Below, one piece after another: positions 47,250 through 59,640 of a stretch of 64,000 nucleotides of DNA (position 1 is its first letter; each line of letters opens with the position of its first letter). The stretch spans positions 67,067,753 to 67,131,752 of the forward strand of contig OZ026525.1 of assembly GCA_964019695.1 (NCBI GenBank). Direction: 5' to 3'. The notes beneath the pieces are model-generated. The model did no database searches. It was not told where the DNA came from and saw nothing but the letters and a program-made list of their open reading frames with translations. This DNA is from Loripinus fragilis (taxonomy: Eukaryota; Mollusca; Bivalvia; Lucinida; Lucinidae). Both the position numbers and the translations under genes were made by a program.

Positions 47250-50200
47250 TGCTGATAACATTTTCAAACAATTTGGACCCAGATCAGGCCCCATATTCTG
47301 TTCGGACCTGATAGGTGTCCAAACTGTTTGACACTTTAGAGGTTATGATAAGTGAAGTTGAAATGATGTATTTTAACTTTTCGTTAAGCTTAAATATAAC
47401 ATTGTCATCTCTTAATAACCCTTTCAAACAATTTGGACCCAGATCAGGCCCCACATTCTGTCCAGACCTGATAGGGGTCAAAACTCTTTGACACTTTAGA
47501 GGTTCTGACAAGTTGAGGTTGAACCGATGTATTTTAACTTTGCGTTAAACCTTTACATGACCTTGTTATCTGCTGATAACCCTTTCAAACAATTTGGACC
47601 CAGATCAGGCCCGACATTCTGTCCGGACCTGATTAGGGTCCAAACTGTTTGACGCTTTAGAGGTTATGAAAAGTTGAAGTTGAACCAATGTTAACTTTGC
47701 ATTAAGACTTTACATGACATTCTCATCTGCTGATAACCCTTCCAAACAATTTGGACCCAGATCAGGCCCAACATTCTGTCCGGACCAGATAGGGGACCAA
47801 ATTGTTTGACACTTTAGAGGTTATGACAAGTTGGAGTTGAACCGATGTATTTTAACTTTGCGTTAAACCTTTACATGACTTTATCAGCAGATGACATCTG
47901 CAGATAAGTGTTTCAAACAATTTGGACCCAGATCAGGCCCAACATTTTGTCCAGACCTGATCCGGGCCAAACTGTTTGACACTTTAGAGGTTAGGACAAG
48001 TTGCAGTTGAACTGATGTAATGTAACTTTGCATTAAACTTTAACATGACCTTGTCATCTGCTGATAACATTTTCAAACAATTTGGACCCAGATCAGGCCC
48101 CACATTCTGTCCAGACCTGATAGGTGTCAAAACTGTTTGACACTTTAGAGGTTATGACAAGTGAAGTTTAAATGATGTATTTTAACTTTTCGTTTAGCTT
48201 AAACATGACATTGTCATCTCTTAATAACCCTTTCAAACAATTTGGACCCAGATCAGGCCCTACATTCTGTCCAGACCTGATAGGCGTCAAAACTCTTTGA
48301 CACTTTAGAGGTTCTGACAAGTTGAGGTTGAACCGATGTATTTTAACTTTGCGTTAAACCTTTACATGACCTTGTTATCTGCTGATAACCCTTTCAAACA
48401 ATTTGGACCCAGATTAGGCCCGACATTCTGTCCGGACCTGATTAGGGTCCAAACTGTTTGACGCTTTAGAGGTTATGAAAAGTTGAAGTTGAACCAATGT
48501 TAACTTTGCATTAAGCCTTTACATGACATTGTCATCTGCTGATAACCCTTCCAAACAATTTGGACTCAGATCAGGCCCAACATTCTGTCCGGACCTGATA
48601 GGGGTCCAAACTGTTTGACACTTTAGAGGTTATGACACGTTGGAGTTGAACTGATGTATTTTAACTTTGCGTTAAACCTTTACATGACTTTGTCAGCAGA
48701 TGACATCTGCAGATAAGTGTTTCAAACAATTTGGACCCAGATCAGGCCCAAAATTCTGTCTCAACCTGATCCGGGTCCAAACTGTTTGACACTTTAGAGG
48801 TTATTAAAAGGTGAAATTGAACCGATGTATTTTAACTTTGTCATCTGCTGATAACCCTTTCAAGTAATTTGGTCCCAGAGCAGGGCTGACATTCTGCCCT
48901 CACCTGATATGGGTCAAAACTATTTGACACTTTAGGGGTTATGACAAGTTGAAATTGAAACAATGTATTTTAACTTTGACTTAAACTATAAAGAGACATT
49001 GTCATCTGCTGATAACCATTTCAAACAATTTAGACCCAGATCTGGCCCGACATTCTGTCCGGACGTGATAGGGGTCCAAACTGTTTCAAACTTTAGAGGT
49101 TATGAAAAGTTGAAGTTGAACTAATGTATTTCAACTTTGCGTTAAACTTTAACATGACATTGTCATCTGCTGATAACCCTTTCAAACAATTTGGACCCAG
49201 ACAGGCCAGTCATTCTGTCAAGACCTGATAGGGGTCCAAACTGTTTGACACTTTAGAGGTTATGAAAAGTTGAAGTTGAACTGATGTATTTTAGCTTTGC
49301 GTTAAACCTTTACATGACATTGTCTTCTGCTGATAGCCCTTTCAAACAATTTGGACCCAGATCAGGCCCAAAATTCTGTCCGGACCTGATAGGGGTCCAA
49401 ACTGTTTGACACTTTAGAGGTTATGACAAGTTGGAGTTGAACCGATGTATTTTAACTTTACCTAAACCTTTACAGGGACTTTGTCAGCAGATGACATCTG
49501 CAGATAAGTGTTTCAAACAATTTGGACCCAGATCAGGCCCAACATTTTGTCAGGACCTGATCTGGGTCCAAACTGTTTGACACTTTAGAGGTTATGACAA
49601 GTTGAAGATGAACTGATGTATATTAACTTTGCGTTAAACTTAAACATGACATTGTCATCTGCTGATAACCCTTTCAAACAATTTGGACCCAGATCAGGCC
49701 CGACATTCTGTCCAGACCTGATAGGGGTCAAAACTGTTTGACACTTTAGAGGTTATGACAAAGTGAGGTTAAACCGATGTATTTTATCTTTGCATTAAAC
49801 CTTTACATGACATTGTCATCTGCTGATAACCCTTTCAAACAATTTGGACCCAGATCAGGCCCAATATTCTGTCCGGACCTGATAGGGGTCCAAACTGTTT
49901 GACACTTTAGAGGTTATGACAAGTTGGAGTTGAACCAATGTATTTTAACTTTACGTAAACCTTTACAGGGACTTTGTCAGCAGATGACATCTGCAGATAA
50001 GTGTTTCAAACAATTTGGACCCAGATCAGGCCCAACATTTTGTCCGGACCTGATCCAGGTCCAAACTGTTTGACACTTTAAAGGTTATGACAAGTTGAAG
50101 TTGAACCGATGTATATTAACTTTGCGTTAAACTTAAACATGACATTGTCATCTGCTGATAACCCTTTCAAACTCTTTGGACCCAGATCAGGCCCGACATT

Positions 50201-52845
50201 CTGTCCAGACCTGATAGGGGTCAAAACTGTTTGAAACTTTAGAGGTTATGACAAAGTGAGGTTAAACCGATGTATTTTATCTTTGTATTTAACCTTTGCA
50301 AGACATTGTCATCTGCTGATAACCCTTTCAAACAATTTGGACCCAGATCAGGCCCAACATTCTCTCCGGACCTGATAGGGGTCCAAACTGTTTGACAGTT
50401 TAGAGGTTATGACAAGTTGGAGTTGAACTGATGTATTTTAACTTTGCGTTAAACCTTTACATGACTTTGTTAGCAGATGACATTTGCAGATAAGTGTTTC
50501 AAGCAATTTGGACCCAGATCAGGCCCAAAATTCTGTCTGGACCTGATCTGGGTCCAAACTGTTTGACACTTTAGAGGTTATGAAAAGGTGAAATTAAACC
50601 GATGTATTTTAACTTTCTGTTAAATCTTCACATGTTATTGTCATCTGCTGATAACCCTCTCAAGTCATTTGGTCCTAGATCAGGCCCGACATTCTGCCCA
50701 CACCTGATATGGGTCAAAACTATTTGACACTTTAGAGGTTATGATAAGTTGAAATTGAACCGATGTATTTTAACTTTGATTTAAACTTTAACATGACATT
50801 GTGATCTGCTGATAAGCATTTCAAACAATTTAGACCTAGATCAGGCCCCACATTCTGTCCGGACCTGATACGGGTCTAAACCGTTAAACACTTTAGCGGT
50901 TATAAAAAGTTGAAGTTGAACCGATGTATCTTAATTTTGCGTTAAACTTTTACATGACATTGTCATCTGCTGATAACCCTTTCAAACAATTTGGACCCAG
51001 ATCAGGCCCAACATTCTGTCAGGACCTGATAGGGGTTAAACTGTTTGACACTTTGGAGGTTATGACAAGTTGAAGTTGAACCGATGTATTTCAACTATGC
51101 GTTAAACTTTTACATGACATTGTCATCTGATGATAACCATTTCAAACAATTTGGACCCAGATCAGGCCCAACATTCTGTCTGGACCTGATAAGGGTTAAA
51201 CTGTTTGACGCTTTAGAGGTTATGACAAATTGAAGTTGAACCAATGTATTTTAATTTGCCTTAAACCTTTACATGACATTGTCATCTGCTGATAACCCTC
51301 TGAGATAATTTGGACCAAGATCAGGCCCAACATTCTTTCCGGACCTGATAGGGGTCAAAACTGTTTGACAATTTAGAGGTTATGTCAAGTTGAAGTTGAA
51401 CCGATGTATTTTAACTTTGCGTTAAACTTAAACATGACATTGTCATCTGCTGATAACCCTTTCAAACAATTTGGACCTAGATCAGGCCCCACATTCTCTC
51501 TGGACCTGATAGGTGTCCAAACTGTTTGACACTTTAGAGGTACTGACAAGTTGAAGTTGAACCGATGTATTTTAACTTTGCTTTTAACTTTAACAAGACG
51601 TTGTCATCTGCTGATAACCCTTTCAAACAATTTGGACCCAGATCAGGACCCACATTCTGTCAGGACCTGATAGGTGTCAAAACTGTTTGACACTTTAGAG
51701 GTTCTGACAAGTTGAAGTTGAACTGATGCATTTTAACTTTGCGTTAAACTTAAAAATGACATTGTCATCTGTTGATAACCCTTTCAAACAATTTGGACCC
51801 AGATCAGGCCCGTCATTCTGTCAGGACCTGATCCGGGTCCAAACTGTTTGACACTTTAGAGGTTATGACAAGTTGGAGTTGAACCAATGTATTATTTTTG
51901 CGTTAAACCTTTAAATGACATTATCATCTGCTGATAACCCTTTCAAACAATTTGGACCCAGATCAGGCCTGTCATTCTGTCTGGACCTGATAGGGGTCCA
52001 AACTGTTTGACACTTTAGAGGTTATGACAAGTTGGAGTTGAACCAATGTTTTATTTTTTTGTTAAACCTTTACATGACTTTGTCAGCAGATGACATCTGC
52101 TGATAAGTGTTTCAAACAATTTAGTCCCAGATCAGGCCCAACATTCTGTCCAGACCTGATCCGGGTCCAAACTGTTTGACACTTTAGAGGTTATGACAAG
52201 TTGAAGTTGAACCAATGTATTTTAACTATGTGCTAAACCTTTACATGACATTGTCATCTGCTGATAACCCTTCCAAACAATTTGGACCCAGATCAGGCCC
52301 AACATTCTGTCCGGACCTGATAGGTGTCCAAACTGTTTGACACTTTAGAGGTTATGACAAGTTGGAGTTAAAACAATGTTTTATTTTTGATTGAAACCTT
52401 TACATTGACTTTGTCAGCAGATGGCATCTGCAGATAAATGTTTCAAACAATTTGGACCCAGATCAGGCCCAACATTCTGTCTGGACCTGATCCGGGTCCA
52501 AACTGTTTGACACTTTAGAGGTTATAAAAAGGTGAAATCGAACTGATGTATTTTAACTTTGCATTAAACCTTTGCATCACATTGTCATCTGCTAATAACC
52601 CTTTCAAGTAATTTGGACCCAGATCAGGCCTGATATTCTGTCCGGACCTGATAGGGGTCAAAACTGTTTGACACTTTAGAGGTTATGACAAGTTGAAGTT
52701 GAACCGATGTATTTTAACTTTGTGTAATGTTTTACATGACATTGTCATCTGCTGATAACCCTTCCAAACAATTTGGACCCAGATCAGGCCCAACATTCTG
52801 TCCGGACCTGATAGGGGTCAAACTGTTTGACGCTTAGAGGTTAAA
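47250..52845 (-). repeat. About 160-bp monomer array, right arm, outer part
   Basis: Continuation of the right-arm array, about 35 units in reverse complement relative to the left arm. Longer variants with GACTTTGTCAGCAGATGACA and TCTGC.GATAAGTGTTTCAAA recur (47880, 48690, 49480, 49975, 50465, 52080, 52415), the mirror of the left-arm long variant. A segment near 44000-44200 and one near 47930-48120 are almost the same, which points to local amplification. Confidence 0.92.
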
Positions 52846-54980
52846 CTGTAATTAATGTACGACAGTAATATTGAACAAATTTGGCTCTTAATTCTTTCAT
52901 TTGGAAATTATTGAATTACCGAACAGAGGAAAATTCCTTTATTCTAAAATTGGTAATATTTCAGTAATTACAAGAATATCAAACAAGTTGTGCTCTGAGT
53001 TCTGAACGTCACTATATGAATCTGTAGAACTACTGAACAGACGAAATTACCTCTGTTCTAAATCTGTAATTAATGTTAGACAGAAATATTGAACAAAGTA
53101 GGCTCTTAATTCTCGCAATTAGAAATTGTTGAATTACTGAACAGAGGAAAAATGGTTATATTTTAGGTTTTTACTAGAATGTCAAAAAAGTTGGGTTTGG
53201 AGTTCTGGAAGTCACTATAGGAAATTGTAGAACTACTGAACAGAGGAAAATTCCTCTGTTGTACAATTCACTCCTGTTATTGATTGTCGAGAAACTGAAT
53301 GGAGAATGTAGGAAAATTCCTCTGTTGAAAATTAGAAATATTTTAGTTATGATAGATATTTATGTTACGATGGAAATGATAACAAACAGGGTTCTTCATT
53401 TTCATTATAGGAAAGTGGGCTTTTATTTTTGCAATAGGAAATTGGTGAATTACCGAATGGAGGAAAATTCCTCTGTTGGAATATTGGCAATATTTAAGTT
53501 ATGACTAGAATGTCAAACAAGTTGGGCTCAGAGTTCTGGAAGTCACTATAGGAAATTATTGAACTACCAAACAGAGGAAAATTCCTCTGTTGGAAAATTG
53601 GTCATATTTAAGTTATGACTTGAATATTAAACAAGTTGGACTGGGAGTTCTGGAAAACACTATAGGAAATTGTTGAATACTGAACAGAGGAAAATTCCTC
53701 TGTTGTAAAATTCACTCCTTTTATTGATTGTGGAGATACAGAATTGAAAACGGAGGAAAATTCCTCTGTTGAAAATTGAATTTATTTAAGTTATGATGGA
53801 TATTTATGCTAAGATGGAAATAATAATAAACAGGGTACTTCATCTTCACCATAAGAAAATGGGCTCTTAATTCTCGCAAAAGGAAATTGTTGAATTACCG
53901 AACGGAGGAAAATTCCTCTGTTGGAAAATTTGGATATATTTTAGGTTTTAACTAGAATGTCAAACAAGTTGGGTTCGGAGTTCTAGAAGTAACTATAGGA
54001 AATTGGCGAACTACTAAACAGAGGAAAATTCCTCTGTTGTAAAGGTCACTCCTTCTATTTATTGTTGATATTCTACAGAATAGAAAACGGAGGAAAATTC
54101 CTCTGTTGAAAATTGGAAACATTTAAGATATGATGGATATTTATGTTAAGATGGAAATGATAGCAAACGGGTTTCTTCATTTTCATTATAGGAAAGTGGG
54201 CTCTTAATTATCAAAATAGGAACTTGTTGAATTACCGAACGGAGGAAAATTCCTCTGTTGGAAAATTGGTAATATTTTAGTTATGACTAGAATGTCAAAC
54301 AAGTTAGGCTCTCAGTTCTGGAAGTCACTATAGGAAATTGTCGAACTATTTAACAGAGGAAAATTCCTCTGTTGTAAAATTTCTCTGCTTTTATTGATTG
54401 TCGAGATACAGAATGGAAAATGGAGGAAAATTCCTCTGTTGAAAAGTGGAAACATTTAAGTTATGATTAAGATGGAAATGTTAAAAAACATGGTCCTTCA
54501 TTTTTGGTATAGGAAAATGGGCTCTTAATTCTCGCAATAGGAAATTGTTGAATTACCGAACGGAGGAAAATTCCTCTGTTGGAAATTGGTAATATTTAAG
54601 TTATGACTAGAATGTAAAATAAATCAATTCTGGAAGTCACTATAGGAAATTTTCGAACTACTAAACAGAGGAAAATTCCTCTGTTGTAAAGGTCACTCTT
54701 TTTACATATTGTTGAGATACTGAAAGTAAAATGTAGGAAAATTCCTCTGTTCTGAAATAAGATGAAAATCTGATTGTGATTAAAGGAAGACTTGTCCCAT
54801 TGTCAAAACAGAGGAAATTTCCTCTGTTGTAAACCGATTTCTACTTGATATACAAATTGATATTTGAACTTTTCTTTAAACTATTAGGACAAATACAATA
54901 CTTGGAACATATTTTAAGGACATCAATTTCTGCATTTTGAGCAGTCACAACAGAGGAAATTTCCTCTGTTCATAGGAAAA
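52845..54980 (-). repeat. Palindrome-based tandem array, right arm
   Basis: Inverted counterpart of 22490-25609: AACAGAGGA and TCCTCTGTT with AAAAT-type centres (opposite to the left arm's ATTTT), and spacers such as GGAAGTCACTATAGGAAATT and TAAGATGGAAATGATA. It is shorter than the left array (about 2.1 against 3.1 kb) because the left has extra higher-order duplications. It has no RT insertion. Confidence 0.9.
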
Positions 54981-55113
54981 ATAAATTACATTGTACCATC
55001 ATTCTTGTACTCTATAACGATGCAAAACTCAAATATGATTATATCCATATTTATGTTTTACTATCAAAAAAAGGGAATTCCATCGGAAAATCCCTTTTTA
55101 TTTCGGAAAGAGT
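54960..55113 (-). repeat. Right terminal inverted repeat of the giant element
   Basis: Reverse complement of 22347-22500, ending CTTTTTATTTCGGAAAGAGT. The subterminal hairpin GGGAATTCCATCGGAAAATC is conserved, with only indel-level differences. Confidence 0.85.
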
Positions 55114-55330
55114 TTTGTTTAATTTTTTTAAAATAAGCTTCCAGAAGTCTCTGAAAAAGCTAAGATGAAAATTCACATGATGACGTTACTTGACGTCCTG
55201 GGTAAGATAGCATGAGTGAGATAAATAGAATCCATCATTGGTGTTCAGTGGGGACAGAAAAATCCCAACCCGAGGGCCCACCGTTCCAGTGGGAAACGAG
55301 GCTTGCTCGATTCTTTTTCCCATATACCAC
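55114..55330 (+). repeat. Dispersed repeat B, distal half of the interrupted unit
   Basis: AAAATAAGCTTCCAGAAGTC (55130), CACATGATGACGTTACTTGACG (split near 55173-55195) and CTGGGTAAGATAG follow the order of 21945-22130 in the first tandem unit of repeat B. So this is the continuation of the unit cut at 22340. A diverged hairpin (about 55246-55310) may be a further module. Confidence 0.75.
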
Positions 55331-55723
55331 GACCGTACGGTACAGTACTGTGAAATTTTTGTTGGTGACGTCACTGAGATCGATGTTTACATTCAATGAC
55401 GCGCGCTGTATAAATCAACTTGAAACAGCGAATAAACAGCGCATTAAACAATGAACAAATGGTTATTTCATCAAAATGGATTTACAAGAACTAGCTTATC
55501 AGCCACAGTAACTCGAGTAAGTAATTATGTTGAGGAAAATGTGTGTGTGTGGTGTGTTTTTACATCGTCAAGGCTCCCCGTCCCGGTGCCGTTGGATCCA
55601 GTTTTTGGTTGTTGGTTTTGTTGCTTTACGTCCCAAGTCAACAGCTATGGTCATTGCGGGACGGTCAGTTCACCTAACCACACTTTTTCCTGGGCAGGCT
55701 TGAACAAGCGGTTAACCAGTAAT
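55331..55723. other. Non-coding DNA
   Basis: No domain is seen in the open frames at 55212-55454 and 55451-55747, which are shadow frames across repeat DNA. Confidence 0.4.
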
Positions 55724-55930
55724 TCGTGCACATACTTTCGCTTGTAACTGACAACAACCCTTCTTGAATGAATCAGCGGAAGGGAGGAGAATGACCGTAG
55801 AAATCATTTCATGATCAATCTCCACGAAAGTATGGGACCGGACCGGGATCGAACTCGCGACCCCTGGATCTGCAGTCAGACACGCATCTGTAGCCAGACA
55901 CGTTACCGACTGCGCTACGCGGCCCGGCCA
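55724..55930 (-). mobile_element. tRNA-derived SINE, copy 2
   Basis: On the minus strand GCCGCGTAGCGCAGTCGGTA carries a consensus A box (TAGCGCAGTCG) and GCGAGTTCGATCCCGG carries a consensus B box. The body ends in a TTCTTGAATGAATCAGCGG block. It is better preserved than the copy at 3567-3755, with an extra internal GATCTGCAGTC segment. Intact pol III boxes mean it may still be transcribed. It is not a canonical tRNA gene because the tRNA arms do not close. Confidence 0.75.
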
Positions 55931-56689
55931 TTGGATCCAGTCACTCAATGCCCAACACAACAGGTTAAATATGTCATTCGCAATCTTTTCAGCATGATCA
56001 AAGCATTTAATAAAGGTTGTAAGTAAAAATGCGCAGTTATACTTTTAAACCAAGTTGAAAGCCGACTTAAATCGCTGAAAATTCAACAAAGGATTTTTCC
56101 TGACTGATTCGAAGGAATACAGTCATGCGCCAAAAATGTTATCTCACATTAGCAACCGGTCGCGTGTGTGGCTTATCTCTAGATTGGTTCCCCTCGTTGA
56201 TAAAGCTCCACTTCCGCTACGCATATAACGTTTGGTAACTAGTATTTTTTTACAAGTAGAGAATCCTACTCATCCGACTGCGCAGGCTCTAGAAAAGATT
56301 TTTCAACACAAACTTCAGTATTTTTTTAGTTACTATAATTTGATAATTAAGTAAAAGAAAAAAATATAAACTCTCAGAACAAAATAAACTTGATAAAACG
56401 GCTTGTTTAAAAAAATGCACTTTATGTCAAGGGTATTTTCCAATACCTCGTCACTCATGACGTCAGTGTGTATGCGATACGTAGGCGCAATGGCGGCTAG
56501 TAGTTACCTGTCTTAATATGCTGACAAGCTATTAAAGGGAGAGAACCAGTCTAGCTTATCTCGTATTAGTTACGCCTATCTCACATGAGTAGCGATGTGG
56601 GACAAACTTTTTGTCTCCCCAATACTTTTTTGTCAGAACAGTTGACTTTTTGCATATGTCTTGAATCCATACCCTGGTGTGTTTGTAAC
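55931..56689. other. Non-coding DNA, nothing recognised
   Basis: No gene is supported. TGACGTCA (56458) and a CTGCGCAGGCTC fragment of the dispersed palindrome family (56279) are the only motifs noticed. Confidence 0.4.
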
Positions 56690-58430
56690 TCATTCTTATT
56701 GTTCATATCCATATAATGCTTTGCTATAATTTGTTCTTGTTACATTCTGTATAGTGGAAATTAGCATCAGCTATTTTAGCATTAATTGCTAAAACTACCA
56801 ATATATGTAAGTAATATTTCATGACTGCACTTTTCACTTTAAATATTTTACTTTTCCATCCAACATTCTAAAAGAACATTATGAAATCTTTTTTTACATC
56901 AAATTGAAATGTCCAATTCGGTCCGGCCTTATTCTGGCAAATAAAGTCCTATAAATTTAAATTGGTATCGTAAGTAACAATTGATTTGTTTTCTTGGATA
57001 TGATCATATCACTTGTGATTAATGTCATGTAAACTCCACCATTATCACTTATTTTTTCCATTTCACAGAAATATTTGTTCTAAATAAACCATTTACTTAT
57101 AAAATTTACATTGCTTAAGCAAATGATCAGAAGAACTATGTTGATTTAATTATCAGTTTCATCCATTAAACATGAAAATGAATTTCAAAGCTATGCTGAA
57201 GATAAACTAAAGTCTATTTAAAGCCAAAAGTAAAGTAATGCATCAACATATGTATACGCAAATACAACAATGTCAGTATAAAATTTGATTTGGAGACGGT
57301 CTCCTCAAACAGTATATGATTACATACACTTATAATGCATAATATCTATGTAACATATATCAATTTTTGCTCTACCAACTTACAAATTCTTTCTTGGCTG
57401 TAATAGCACAAATGTTGTATATGCTACAACCTACCATACAACATTTAGTAAAAAAAGTTTTTGTTATTGTAGATGAACCAAAATATACCAGGAATACCAG
57501 CGTGTATTGTGCTACTGGCTATGTTTGTATAATTTGAACAACAGTTTATTGGGTACACAAAAAATTTGGCTGCAGTTAAATAAGTGACTAGATTAAACTT
57601 AGTGTTCTTCAGATAAGTAATACAAAAATCTAAATCCACCATACATAAACATTTCGGACTTAAATTAATACTGTCTTTCCCAGCATTTAGACTTAGATAG
57701 TACCTTATGATATGTTTATATGGTAATATATGTATCATTAAGGGAATTAAGCAATATATAGAAAGTCTTAAAGTTTGTAACATACGTTACATATTGTCAA
57801 ATTAACAAGAAACTGATACTTTACACCAGAAACAATGTTTAATATCCCCTATCATTCTTGTTTATCAACATAAGGCTCATATATGGTGTTTAAAAGCTAA
57901 CAGATAGGATTACATGCTTTGTTTTTAAATGAAAAGGTTCTTAAAGTACTTATCGTTTTCTTAGAGGTTGTCATATTCAACAGCTTATAACTCCTGAAAT
58001 TTTTGCGATAGAAGCAAGCTGTTTGCAGTCTTGAAATGGTCAGTTAATTGTCTTTTATAGACATGCTATCTCAATCTAAAATATTCATTGAGAAGTTTAT
58101 AAAAAGTAACTACTTAACAAAATTTAGATAATTTTATAGGGTGTAGTTGAAAATGTAACGTAAATGACACAATAATGGGCCTACATTACTCTAACAAACA
58201 TCAGTATCTGCGGGAAATTAACTGCTTTTACATATTACATGACTGTTTAGCCAATTTGAATAGTTCAAGAACCATTTTAATAGCCTTAATTTTATATTTT
58301 TAAAAAAAAAAAAATGAGGGATAACGTATTTAACACGCTGTAGCACCCGTACGCCCCAACCGCTAGGTAGCCAACATGTTGCAAAATGCTCGTTAGATGT
58401 TATACTTTAAGAAAAACATAGTCTACAAAG
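56690..58430 (+). repeat. Segmental duplication copy 2, distal upstream part
   Basis: The counterpart of 1480-3180, colinear and in the same orientation. It is interrupted at about 58430 by LINE-derived sequence. The frame at 57445-57783 (minus) lies inside this non-coding homology and is not conserved in copy 1. Confidence 0.75.
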
Positions 58431-58459
58431 TTCCCCCTGGTGAGGGATCAAAACCCTCA

Positions 58460-59055
58460 GTAGCTCATGGCCTATAAAGTTCTATATCCCAGGTTCTCTC
58501 CCAATGCTGAAGAGACCCCAAGTCGGACTGAAGTACCTTACTATCTTGAATGATGGTGACTGTCAGGTTTACAGCAGTATCATCAATAAATAACCTGACC
58601 TGGGACTGTATGTTTTCAGGTAGGTCATTGATGTACAATAGAAAGAGAGGCGGACCCAGTACTGAGCCTTGAGGTACACCAGAGGTTACTTTGACCTCCT
58701 CAGAGTACAACAGTTTGAGTGCGACCTATCTGGAACGGCTGGATACAATTTAGTGTTTCCTTTTACACCAAATATAAGAACGTTTATAAAAGAGTTTAAG
58801 ATGATTTACTTTGTCGAAGGCATTGTTAAAATCCAAAAGTATTAAATTAGTTTGCTTTCCCAAAAATGGCTACTTCTTAAGTCTTCTACTAGTCGAATCA
58901 ATCTGGTCTTGCATGAGCGTTTTTCGCGAAACCCAAGTTGAAGTTCATAGAGGATATTATGCTTGCTTAGGTTTGGAGAAAGGTTGGAAGCAATTATGTG
59001 CTCCATAACAAAATATAATGAACCAAAGAACATTCCTCGGAGGTCGTGGAACATT
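58460..59055 (-). pseudogene. LINE (non-LTR) reverse-transcriptase fragment
   Basis: Reading down the minus strand: LSKHNILYELQLGFREKRSC (58870-59010), then DFNNAFDKVNHLK (58795-58835, RT motif A region with Asp), then SGVPQGSVLGPPLFLLYIND and FIDDTAVNLT (58560-58690). The last two are the PQGS motif and the catalytic xxDD box, where FIDD replaces the usual FADD/YADD. At least two frame changes and a stop break it. The style is of Jockey/CR1-like LINEs; the precise clade cannot be decided by eye. It is inserted into duplication copy 2. Confidence 0.85.
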
Positions 59056-59089
59056 TATAATAAATGAACTTATACGAATCGAATAAAGG

Positions 59090-59225
59090 TAAAACAACAA
59101 CAAACAAAAAGCAAAAAAAAAAAAAAAAAACCAAGAAAAAACAACAAGAACAGATGTGGACTCGTACTCACGACCTTTTGGTTGTAAATTCTGTACCATA
59201 ACCACTTGACTAGTCAGTAGGACGG
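59090..59225 (-). mobile_element. Possible second tRNA-derived SINE family
   Basis: On the minus strand GACTAGTCAAGTGGTTATGG matches an A box (TAGTCAAGTGG), and 31 bases later GTGAGTACGAGTCC is a B box with one mismatch. A T-rich tract (minus strand) follows at 59090-59150. A single copy only, so support is moderate. Confidence 0.45.
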
Positions 59226-59640
59226 TACAAAACGTTTAATTATCTTCAATTAGTACTTGCTAAATTCCTTTAAAACCGAAGGTAAAAATATCTTGTGCAT
59301 TAACCGTGAAATTATGCACCTGTGTCAGGTTAATAAAATCATAGAATGCCTTGCTGTCAGCAAAGTCTACAATGGCTACATGTGGTCAGTTGCCAATACA
59401 AGACAACCTACATGAGACATTTTACGCGCATCACTGTATTCTTACGAAACCCAAGTTGATCTGTAGTTCATTTCTTTCTGTGAAAGTTGGGGCACTTAGG
59501 AAAATTCAATGTTGAAATATCAGCGATATTAGTACACGTGGTATTAACTTATCATTTTTTTTCTTGCAACAAGTTTTGATTTTTTTTCGCATAACCTAAT
59601 CCGACTAAATGAGCCACCTGTCCTCAAGACGTAAATGCAG
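59226..59640. other. Non-coding DNA, nothing recognised
   Basis: AT-rich spacer between the LINE/SINE insertions and the resumed duplication. Confidence 0.4.

Larger units (their letters stand above)
22347..55113. mobile_element. Giant 32.8-kb inverted-repeat (foldback-like) element
   Basis: Seen directly: the left end ACTCTTTCCGAAATAAAAAG is the reverse complement of the right end, and the arms stay inverted copies inward. The order is a terminal block, a palindrome-based array, then a 160-bp monomer array around a 6.1-kb centre. Non-array sequence matches closely: the left 22510-22740 block (CTGCTCAAAATGCAGAAATT...) recurs inverted at 54755-54950. TTTGT on the left (22341-22345) and TTTGT on the right (55114-55118) may be a target duplication. 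The element interrupts repeat B, whose two halves lie immediately outside. Foldback/Galileo elements also have long inverted ends made of tandem repeats, but no transposase is recognisable here, so the mechanism is unknown. Confidence 0.8.

Noticed and set aside
22347..55113. Simple assembly-made inverted duplication
   Set aside because: Not fully excluded, but the arms differ by private insertions, unequal array lengths and many substitutions, which a recent assembly duplication would not show.
55724..55930. Functional tRNA gene on the minus strand
   Set aside because: A and B boxes are present but cloverleaf arms and acceptor pairing do not close, and a second dispersed copy with a shared non-tRNA body exists, so it is a SINE.
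57445..57783. 112-aa minus-strand protein
   Set aside because: Lies in the segmental duplication; the homologous region in copy 1 does not keep the frame.
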